From: Geminicoccaceae bacterium
GTDB lineage: Bacteria; Pseudomonadota; Alphaproteobacteria; Geminicoccales; Geminicoccaceae
DNA: 5,351 nucleotides
Assembly (NCBI GenBank): GCA_020446285.1
Contig: JAGREZ010000405.1
Location: forward strand, 8,407 to 13,757
Reading direction: 5' to 3'
Under the pieces are notes generated by a model, which was not told the DNA's origin, ran no database searches, and saw only the letters and a program-made list of their open reading frames with translations. Shown in pieces: positions 1 to 5,351 of the stretch; within the stretch, counting starts at the first letter, position 1; the number at the start of each line of letters is the position of its first letter. The translations under genes and the position numbers were made by a program.

Positions 1-101
1 TCAAAACTCTTTCCAACACCGGGAAGAGGGGGCACCATGACGGCGAACGCGCCGGTCGGCCGGTGGTGTTCACGACACGATGGCAGTGCAGAGGAGAGGA
101 A
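1..101 (+). other. 5' leader / upstream region of the operon
   Basis: This stretch precedes the binding-protein gene. No convincing -35/-10 pair is visible, so the promoter may lie upstream of the window. It holds two short inverted repeats. One is an imperfect hairpin at 7-28, with arms CTCTTTCC and GGAAGAG, one bulged T and a 7-nt loop. The other is a GC-rich hairpin at 50-65, with a four-base loop. Neither is followed by a T-run, so neither is a classic intrinsic terminator. All three forward frames are open at the left edge; one closes at 38-40 (TGA). The tail of an upstream gene therefore cannot be excluded, but nothing recognisable is encoded. Confidence 0.4.
91..101 (+). promoter_or_regulatory. 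Strong Shine-Dalgarno that fixes the binding-protein start
   Basis: The purine-rich run GAGGAGAGGAA lies directly before ATG 102, with its GAGGAG core five bases from the start codon. It decides between ATG 102 and the in-frame GTG codons at 63 and 66. The upstream GTGs would put a charged, non-signal-like extension ahead of the signal peptide and would place this Shine-Dalgarno inside the gene. Confidence 0.75.
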
Positions 102-1109
102 ATGGATTCGGTCGCAACGCGTCGCGTATTGCTGGCTTCCGCCGGCCTTCTGGCCATGACGGCATCCTTCATGGCGTCGGCACCGGTATCGCCGGCCATG
201 GCCGAACCGCTCAAGGTCGCGGCCATCTACACCGTTCCGGTCGAACAGCAGTGGGTCAGCCGCATTCACAAGGCGCTCAACGCCGCCGTCGAACGCGGCG
301 ACATTACCTATACCTTCTCCGAGAACGTCAAGAACACCGACTATGAGCGGGTGATGCGCGAATATGCTGAGGCTGGCAACCAGCTCGTTCTGGGCGAGGT
401 GTTCGGTGTCGAGCGGGCCGCGCGGCAGGTTGCCGGCGACTATCCCGAAACGGCGTTTCTCATGGGTTCGAGCTTCGAGCCGCAGGAGCCGAATTTCTCC
501 GTCTTCGACAATTACATCCAGGAATGCTCCTATCTCACCGGCCTCGTCGCCGGGGCGACGAGTGAAAGCGGCGTGATCGGCATGGTCGGCGGCTATCCTA
601 TTCCCGAGGTCAACCGGCTGATGCACGCCTTCATGGCCGGTGTCACCGAGGTGAAGCCGGATGCCGGGTTCATGGTGACCTTCATCGGCTCCTGGTACGA
701 TCCGCCCAAGGCCAAGGAAGCGGCGTTCGCGATGATCGATGCCGGCGCCGACGTGATGTATGCCGAGCGCTACGGCGTCAGCGACGCGGCGAAGGAGCGC
801 GGTGTGCTGGCGATCGGCAATGTCATCGACACCCAGGAAGAATATCCCAGAACCGTCGTGGCATCGGCACTCTGGCACATGGAGCCGTCGATCGATCACG
901 CGATCGCACAGGTGGCGGGTGGCAGTTTCGCCGCCGAGGATTACGGGCATCTGAGCAATCTCGGCGTTGGTGGCTGTTCCATCGCACCGATGGACGAGGC
1001 GCTGGTGCCGGCGGATGTGATCGCCATGGTCGAGGAGAAGAAGGCGGCCATCGAGGCCGGCGCTCTCGAGATCGAGGTCAATGACGCGGAGCCGAAATCC
1101 TCGCGGTGA
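102..1109 (+). CDS. BMP/PnrA-family periplasmic substrate-binding protein of a nucleoside-type ABC importer
   Basis: This is a 335-residue periplasmic solute receptor that should deliver its ligand to the permeases encoded downstream. Residues 1-34 look like a signal peptide: a twin-arginine stretch (TRRVLL, 6-11), a hydrophobic core, and an A-M-A cleavage site before E35. No lipobox cysteine is present, so the mature protein is probably soluble rather than a lipoprotein. Family hallmarks are IGMVGGYPIPEVNR (159-172), FIGSWYDPPKAKEA (194-207) and YAERYG (220-225). Length fits the BMP family (pfam Bmp, COG1744). Characterised members such as Treponema PnrA bind purine nucleosides. In BmpA/PnrA an early loop reads roughly DKSFN, but here that region is VEQQW (47-51), so the ligand may differ. 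ATG 102 was chosen for its Shine-Dalgarno and the signal peptide. The family call is secure; the exact substrate is inference. Confidence 0.93.
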   Translation: MDSVATRRVLLASAGLLAMTASFMASAPVSPAMAEPLKVAAIYTVPVEQQWVSRIHKALNAAVERGDITYTFSENVKNTDYERVMREYAEAGNQLVLGEVFGVERAARQVAGDYPETAFLMGSSFEPQEPNFSVFDNYIQECSYLTGLVAGATSESGVIGMVGGYPIPEVNRLMHAFMAGVTEVKPDAGFMVTFIGSWYDPPKAKEAAFAMIDAGADVMYAERYGVSDAAKERGVLAIGNVIDTQEEYPRTVVASALWHMEPSIDHAIAQVAGGSFAAEDYGHLSNLGVGGCSIAPMDEALVPADVIAMVEEKKAAIEAGALEIEVNDAEPKSSR

Positions 1110-1130
1110 GCCCGCGGACAGGCGGCGGGC
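1110..1130 (+). other. Intercistronic stem-loop after the binding-protein gene
   Basis: Immediately after the TGA stop, GCCCGC (1110-1115) and GCGGGC (1125-1130) can form a perfect six-pair GC stem with a nine-base loop. There is no downstream T-run, so it is not a typical Rho-independent terminator. In other ABC operons, such as malE-malF, a structure here stabilises or processes the binding-protein mRNA so that this subunit is made in excess. That role here is inference; in GC-rich DNA a six-pair stem can also arise by chance. Confidence 0.35.
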
Positions 1131-1175
1131 CGCACGGTCCGTCCCGGTCGTCCATTCGAACGAGGCTGGAAACTT

Positions 1176-2690
1176 GTGAGCGCTGCGCCGCTTCTCGAGC
1201 TTCGCGGCGTGACCAAACGCTTCGGGGCCCTGCTCGCCAATGACGCCATCGACCTCAGCCTCGAACGGGGCGAGGTCCTGGCCCTTCTGGGCGAAAACGG
1301 TGCCGGCAAGACCACCTTGATGAGCATCCTCTTCGGTCACTATGTGGCCGACGGGGGCGAAATCCTCATCGGGGGCGAGGTTCTGCCGGCGGGTTCGCCG
1401 AAGGCGGCGCTCGATGCCGGCATCGGCATGGTCCATCAGCATTTCACGCTCGCCGGAAACCTGAGCGTGCTGGACAATATCATGCTCGGCACGGAGCCGC
1501 TGTTCTTGCCGTTCCAGCGCCGGCGACCGGCCCGCGAGCGGCTTTCGGCGCTGATGGAGGAAACCGGCCTCACCGTCCCGCTCGACGAACCGGCGGGTGC
1601 GCTTTCCATCGGCGAGCAGCAGCGGGTGGAGCTGCTCAAGGCGCTTTTCCGCGATGCGCGGGTTCTCATTCTTGACGAGCCCACGGCGGTTCTCACCCCG
1701 CAACAATCCGGGCGGCTGTTCGTCACCCTGCGGCGGCTCGCGGAACAGGGGCTCGGGCTCATCTTCATCAGTCACAAGCTCGACGAGGTGATGACGCTGT
1801 CCGGTCGCGTCGCGGTGCTGCGGCACGGTCGCAAGGTCATGGAAGCGGCGACCGCCTCGATCACCAAGGCCGAGCTCGCCCGGGCGATGGTCGACCGCGA
1901 GGTCGCGGCACCGGTCATGCAGCCGAAAGCGGCGGGCGATCCGGTCCTGCGGTTGCGCAAGGTCTCGGCCGGTTCCGGACGCGAGCGGCTGCATGAGGTC
2001 GATCTCGCCGTTGCCGGCGGGCGGATTCTCGGTATCGCCGGCGTTTCCGGCAATGGCCAGCGCACGCTCCAGCAACTGGTGAGCGGCATGCTTTCTCCGG
2101 AATCCGGCGAGATGCGTCTCGGTGACGGGCCGTGGCCTTCGGGCGGTACGAAGGATCTCGTGCGCCGGGGGGTCGGGCGCATTCCCGAGGATCGCCATCG
2201 CGACGGCGTGGTCGGCGACATGGCGGTCTTTGAAAACATGGCGCTCGAACGCTACGATACGCCCGCCTGTCGCCGGTTCGGCCTGCTCAGGATCGGTGCG
2301 ATGCGTGAGAGGGCGAAAGCGCTCCGGGAACGATACGATGTGCGTTCGGACACGATCGACACCCCGACCCGCCTTCTCTCGGGGGGCAACATGCAGAAAC
2401 TCATCCTCGCCCGTGTCCTCGAAGACGGGCCCGGGCTCATCCTGGCCGCGCAGCCGACGCGCGGGCTCGATGTCGGTGCCGTGGCGCAGATCCACGGCCA
2501 TCTGCTCGAGGCGCGCGGGCGTGGCGCCGCCATCCTGCTGATTTCCGAGGATCTCGACGAGCTCCTCGCGATATCCGACGAGATTTCGGTGATCTATCGC
2601 GGCCGGCTCGCCCCGCCGGTGGCTCGCGCGGATGCCCATCTCGGCAAGCTCGGCCTGATGATGGCGGGCGAGGCGGCAGATGCGGCTTGA
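1176..2690 (+). CDS. Tandem-domain ABC ATPase, nucleoside-type importer (NupO/YufO-like, COG3845)
   Basis: This 504-residue cytoplasmic ATPase carries two fused nucleotide-binding domains and should power the permease pair encoded downstream. Domain 1 is complete: Walker A GENGAGKTT (39-47), Q-loop Q88 in GMVHQHF, signature LSIGEQQR (143-150), Walker B VLILDEP ending in E168-P169, and H-loop H200. Domain 2 has a good signature, LSGGNMQK (401-408), but an altered Walker A, GVSGNGQRT (289-297, no P-loop lysine). Its Walker B is LILAAQP (421-427), lacking the usual Asp-Glu, and its switch region reads SED instead of SH. From memory this asymmetry is normal for this ATPase group and for tandem sugar ATPases, so one site probably hydrolyses ATP. 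GTG 1176 is the only possible start between the preceding in-frame stop and the conserved N-terminus. Its ribosome site is weak (GAGG ten bases or GGA five bases upstream). The 3' end overlaps the first permease by 11 nt. Confidence 0.95.
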   Translation: MSAAPLLELRGVTKRFGALLANDAIDLSLERGEVLALLGENGAGKTTLMSILFGHYVADGGEILIGGEVLPAGSPKAALDAGIGMVHQHFTLAGNLSVLDNIMLGTEPLFLPFQRRRPARERLSALMEETGLTVPLDEPAGALSIGEQQRVELLKALFRDARVLILDEPTAVLTPQQSGRLFVTLRRLAEQGLGLIFISHKLDEVMTLSGRVAVLRHGRKVMEAATASITKAELARAMVDREVAAPVMQPKAAGDPVLRLRKVSAGSGRERLHEVDLAVAGGRILGIAGVSGNGQRTLQQLVSGMLSPESGEMRLGDGPWPSGGTKDLVRRGVGRIPEDRHRDGVVGDMAVFENMALERYDTPACRRFGLLRIGAMRERAKALRERYDVRSDTIDTPTRLLSGGNMQKLILARVLEDGPGLILAAQPTRGLDVGAVAQIHGHLLEARGRGAAILLISEDLDELLAISDEISVIYRGRLAPPVARADAHLGKLGLMMAGEAADAA

Positions 2691-3726
2691 GCCCCGAACC
2701 GGCAGGTCGCTGACGCTTGGTCTCGTGGCGCCGCTCGCGGCCGTCATGGTTGCCTTCGCCCTCTGCGCGCTGCCGCTGGCGCTCGCCGGCGCGGATGTGT
2801 TCAGGGCGTATTCCCTCATCCTGCAGGGGGCTGCCGGCTCCCGCTTCGCTCTCGCCGAAACGCTCACCCGGGCGGCGCCGCTCATGCTCACCGGTCTTGC
2901 GGCCGCCATCGCCTTTCGCGCGCGGCTCTGGAACATCGGCGCGGAGGGACAGCTCTACATGGGGGCGCTGGCGGCGGTGGCGATCGGCACGGGCGCCGTT
3001 CCGCTGCCGGCATTCCTCATGATCCCGCTGGTTCTGGCGGCCGGCGCGCTTGCCGGCGCCCTCTGGATGCTCGGGCCGGCCTGGCTGAAGCTCCGCCTCG
3101 GCGTCGACGAGGTGGTGACGACGCTTCTTCTCAACTTTGTCGTGCTGCTGTTCGTCGGCATGATGCTGGAAGGTCCCTTGCAGGATCCCATGAGTCTCGG
3201 CTGGCCCCAGTCACCGCCCATGATCGATGCGGCGATGCTGCCGCGTCTCGTCGACAGGACACGGCTGCATGCGGGCCTCCCGCTCGCGGTCGGGCTCGCC
3301 GTCATCGTCTGGCTGATCGTCCAGCGCACCGCCACCGGCTTCGAGATCCGTGCCGTCGGCGCCAACGCCGATGCGGCACGCCATGCCGGAATGCCGGTCG
3401 CGCGGACGATGCTCCGGGTCGCGCTCGTGTCGGGCGCGCTCGCCGGGCTTGCCGGAGCGGGCGAGGTTGCGGGGCTGAAGGGCTATCTGACCCAGGATCT
3501 CTCGCCGGGCTACGGCTATGTCGGCATCGTCGTCGCGACACTGGCGATGCTGCATCCGCTCGCGGTACCGTTTTCGGCGATCTTCATCGCCGGCATCTTC
3601 GTCGGTGCCGACAGCATGAGCCGGGCGGTCGCCGTTTCGAGCTACATCGCCAATCTGATCGTCGCCACCTCGCTCCTGACCATGCTGCTTGCAGGGCTCG
3701 TCACCCGCTACAGGATCCGCCGATGA
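2680..3726 (+). CDS. ABC transporter inner-membrane permease, nucleoside type (NupP/YufP-like, BPD_transp_2)
   Basis: This 348-residue polytopic inner-membrane protein is probably one half of the importer channel. Hydrophobic segments lie near residues 13-38, 65-80, 92-106, 109-136, 145-163, 198-215, 244-266, 278-310 and 321-344. Family signatures include FRARLWNIGAEGQ (79-91), matching the usual FRxGLFNIGxEGQ pattern; GVDEVVTTLLLNF (141-153), close to the typical GxxEVxTTxxLN; FEIRAVGANADAARHAGM (221-238), the cytoplasmic coupling-loop region that contacts the ATPase; and GYGYVGIVVATLA (277-289). The ATG lies inside the ATPase gene (11-nt overlap, different frame), with GAGG six bases upstream, so translation is probably coupled. 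It differs from the second permease in both the N-x-G-x-E-G motif context and length, as expected for a heterodimer. Substrate specificity cannot be read from it. Confidence 0.94.
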   Translation: MRLEPRTGRSLTLGLVAPLAAVMVAFALCALPLALAGADVFRAYSLILQGAAGSRFALAETLTRAAPLMLTGLAAAIAFRARLWNIGAEGQLYMGALAAVAIGTGAVPLPAFLMIPLVLAAGALAGALWMLGPAWLKLRLGVDEVVTTLLLNFVVLLFVGMMLEGPLQDPMSLGWPQSPPMIDAAMLPRLVDRTRLHAGLPLAVGLAVIVWLIVQRTATGFEIRAVGANADAARHAGMPVARTMLRVALVSGALAGLAGAGEVAGLKGYLTQDLSPGYGYVGIVVATLAMLHPLAVPFSAIFIAGIFVGADSMSRAVAVSSYIANLIVATSLLTMLLAGLVTRYRIRR

Positions 3727-4643
3727 CGCGTTCGCCGGCGATTTCCGCCAACACGCCGCCGTCGATGGAGAATTTCAAGGGCGCGACGCTGATGATCGCG
3801 TCCTCTTCCTGCTTCACGGCCAATGACGCGGTCATCAAGTTCCTGAGCGACGGGATGCCCATTGGCGAGGTGCTGTTCTTTCGCGGGCTCCTGGTGATCC
3901 TCTTCATCGCTGTCATCATGCGCGTGCGCGGCGAATCGATACGGCCGGCGCCGATGATGGACCGGGCCAATCTCGCCCGCGCCGCCGTCGAGGTGGCGAT
4001 CACCTACATCTTCCTGACCGCCGTCATCCTCCTGCCGCTGGCCATTGCCACGGTCCTCGTGTTCACGACACCGATCTTCCTCACCATCGCCGCCGCTCTC
4101 CTGTTCGGCGAGCGGGTCGGCCCGCCGCGATGGGCCGCCGTGCTCGCCGGATTTCTCGGCGTCGTGCTCATCGCGGATCCGGCCGGTTCCTTCGAGCCGC
4201 TCATGCTCATTCCGGTGGTCGCCGCCGTGCTCATGGCCGGCCGCGACGTGCTGACCCGGATGATTGCCCCGCAACTGCCGGCCCGCGCCGTGGCACTCAC
4301 ATCGGCGATCGCGGTCACCGTCTCCGGGCTCCTCACCTGGCCCCTCGGCGGCTGGGTCCAGCCGACAGCCGGGGACTGGACCGGTATCGTCATCTGCGCC
4401 GGCTTCGTCGCCGCCGCGCACACGCTTCTCGTCGGCGCCGTGCGCATCGGCGAGATGTCCTTCGTCGCTCCCTTCCGCTACACCTCCATCCTCCTGGCCG
4501 TGCTCGTCGGTTATGCGGTGTGGGGCGATGTACCCGGCCCCATGGCGATCCTGGGCGGGCTCGTCATCGTCGCCTCGGGCATCGTCATCTTCTACCGCGA
4601 ACGGCGGCGCATGGCGCAGGAGGAAAAGGCCCGCACGACATGA
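3723..4643 (+). CDS. EamA/DMT-superfamily transporter embedded in the ABC operon
   Basis: This 306-residue inner-membrane protein has about ten predicted membrane segments in two EamA repeats, roughly residues 20-150 and 160-293. Hallmarks include the FFRG motif in the second segment (52-55); a first-repeat end with LPLAIATVL (104-112), TTPIFLTI (115-122) and LLFGERVG (126-133); and a second-repeat counterpart with APFRYTSILLAVLVGY (249-264), followed by WGDVPGPMAILGG (267-279). The C-terminus is basic and cytoplasmic-looking. DMT carriers of this kind move small metabolites (amino acids, S-adenosylmethionine, riboflavin, purines) and many are exporters; the substrate here is unknown. It overlaps the permeases on both sides by ATGA, with AGGA seven bases before its start, and its base composition matches its neighbours. 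An alternative ATG at residue 15 lacks a ribosome site. It is not a known subunit of BMP-type ABC importers, so it is probably an accessory carrier. Confidence 0.9.
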   Translation: MTRSPAISANTPPSMENFKGATLMIASSSCFTANDAVIKFLSDGMPIGEVLFFRGLLVILFIAVIMRVRGESIRPAPMMDRANLARAAVEVAITYIFLTAVILLPLAIATVLVFTTPIFLTIAAALLFGERVGPPRWAAVLAGFLGVVLIADPAGSFEPLMLIPVVAAVLMAGRDVLTRMIAPQLPARAVALTSAIAVTVSGLLTWPLGGWVQPTAGDWTGIVICAGFVAAAHTLLVGAVRIGEMSFVAPFRYTSILLAVLVGYAVWGDVPGPMAILGGLVIVASGIVIFYRERRRMAQEEKARTT

Positions 4644-5351
4644 CCGAAGCATTCGAGATCTTCCTGCAGGCGAGCTTCTGGGCGGCGACCCTGCGGATCG
4701 CCACACCGCTCGTTCTCGGCACGCTCGGCGAACTCGTCTGCGAGCGCGCAGGCGTGCTCAATCTCGGCATCGAGGGGATCATGACCATCGGCGCGATGTC
4801 GGGCTGGCTGTTCGTGCATCTGGGTGCGGACCTTTGGACCGGGCTTCTTCTCGCGGCGCTGATCGGCATGGCCTTCGGCCTGCTCCACGGGCTCCTGACG
4901 GTGCCGCTCGGCCTGTCGCAGCATGTAACCGGCATCGGCATTACGCTGCTTGCCTCCTCGATCGCCTATTTCACCTATCGCGTCATCCTGCCGGATGTCA
5001 GCAGCCCGCCGCGTATCGAGGCGTTCCAGCCATGGACGTTTCTCGCCGGGGTTCCCGTCATCGGCCCGGTTCTGGCCGAACAGACGGCGCTCACCTTCCT
5101 CGCCATCCTGCTCGTGCCGGTGGCGGGCTGGATCCTGTTCCGCACGCCACTCGGGCTCGCCATCCGCACGGTCGGCGAGAACCCGTCGGCGGTGGAGGCG
5201 CAGGGGCTCGATGTCTACCGCTTGCGCATCGGTGCCATCATGGCCGGCAGCGCGCTGATGGCGATGGGCGGTGCCTTCCTCACCATGTCCGCCTTCAACG
5301 CCTTCTTCTTCGAGATGGTCAACGGACGCGGCTGGATCTGCATCGCACTCG
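4640..5351 (+). CDS. Second ABC permease, nucleoside type (NupQ/YufQ-like), cut by the window edge
   Basis: The first 237 residues are present and the frame stays open to the window edge. Family members are roughly 300-320 residues, so some 70 are probably missing. This should be the partner of the permease at 2680-3726 in the heterodimeric channel. Diagnostic motifs are ERAGVLNLGIEGIM (35-48), the classic NLGxEGxM signature of this permease type; GLSQHVTGIGITLLASSI (94-111); the coupling-loop region LGLAIRTVGENPSAVEAQGL (170-189); and NGRGWICIAL at the truncated end, matching the family's GRGWIALAL. Several hydrophobic segments are visible (for example near 50-66, 68-90, 97-115 and 147-166). 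ATG 4640 overlaps the EamA stop as ATGA. Upstream sits AGGAGG, unusually far at 16 nt, plus AAGG at 10 nt, so re-initiation by ribosomes finishing the EamA gene is likely. No earlier in-frame start codon is nearby. Confidence 0.93.
   Translation, partial: MTEAFEIFLQASFWAATLRIATPLVLGTLGELVCERAGVLNLGIEGIMTIGAMSGWLFVHLGADLWTGLLLAALIGMAFGLLHGLLTVPLGLSQHVTGIGITLLASSIAYFTYRVILPDVSSPPRIEAFQPWTFLAGVPVIGPVLAEQTALTFLAILLVPVAGWILFRTPLGLAIRTVGENPSAVEAQGLDVYRLRIGAIMAGSALMAMGGAFLTMSAFNAFFFEMVNGRGWICIAL

Noticed and set aside
50..65. GC-rich hairpin with a TCGG loop in the leader, as a terminator
   Set aside because: The stem is only six pairs including one wobble, there is no following T-run, and such palindromes are common by chance at this GC content.
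63..101. GTG 63 as an earlier in-frame start of the binding protein
   Set aside because: It adds 13 residues containing charges and a cysteine ahead of a normal signal peptide, has no ribosome site of its own, and ignores the strong Shine-Dalgarno just before ATG 102.
941..3555. Several other antisense or out-of-frame open stretches over the ATPase and first permease
   Set aside because: They are Arg/Ser/Pro/Ala-rich, lack recognisable domains or consistent ribosome sites, and are fully covered by genes with strong family motifs.
3765..3767. Internal ATG (residue 15) as the EamA start
   Set aside because: No purine-rich ribosome site precedes it, whereas ATG 3723 has AGGA seven bases upstream and the ATGA coupling overlap; the 14-residue extension is a plausible cytoplasmic tail.
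4618..4623. AGGAGG near the end of the EamA gene as the ribosome site for the second permease
   Set aside because: It is 16 nt from ATG 4640, too far for efficient direct use, and it encodes part of the EamA C-terminal tail. Coupled re-initiation, perhaps helped by AAGG at 4626-4629, is more likely.
3708..4706. Long antisense open frame of 332 codons covering the whole EamA gene
   Set aside because: Its translation is low-complexity and rich in G, D, E, H and R with no hydrophobic core, typical of the reverse strand of a GC-rich membrane-protein gene. The forward gene has clear EamA motifs and ATGA junctions on both sides.

Overview
The window is a GC-rich (about 65% by eye), tightly packed, single-strand operon. 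It encodes an ABC importer of the BMP/PnrA nucleoside-uptake class (the Bacillus NupNOPQ/YufNOPQ type of system). High GC, codon choice, protein sequence style and a non-lipidated, Tat-like signal peptide on the binding protein suggest an alphaproteobacterium, probably of the Hyphomicrobiales (Rhizobiales). The taxonomic guess is inference; no marker gene is present.

Layout, all on the + strand: a leader of about 100 nt (1-101) with two short inverted repeats; a periplasmic substrate-binding protein (102-1109); a 66-nt intercistronic gap holding a GC-rich stem-loop; a double-domain ATPase (1176-2690, GTG start); the first inner-membrane permease (2680-3726); an EamA/DMT-family transporter (3723-4643); and the second permease (4640 to the window edge, cut off). 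From the ATPase onward every gene overlaps the next, by 11, 4 and 4 nt, so these four genes are probably co-transcribed and translationally coupled.

Working model: the binding protein captures a nucleoside or nucleoside-like solute in the periplasm, the two permeases form a heterodimeric channel, and the tandem-domain ATPase drives import with one intact and one degenerate ATP site. The unusual element is the EamA-family drug/metabolite transporter gene placed between the two permease genes and joined to both by ATGA overlaps. That position suggests a role tied to the same substrate, for example export or exchange of a product, but its function cannot be read from the sequence. No RNA genes, CRISPR arrays, insertion sequences or pseudogenes were found, and no stretch over 300 bases lacks a gene.
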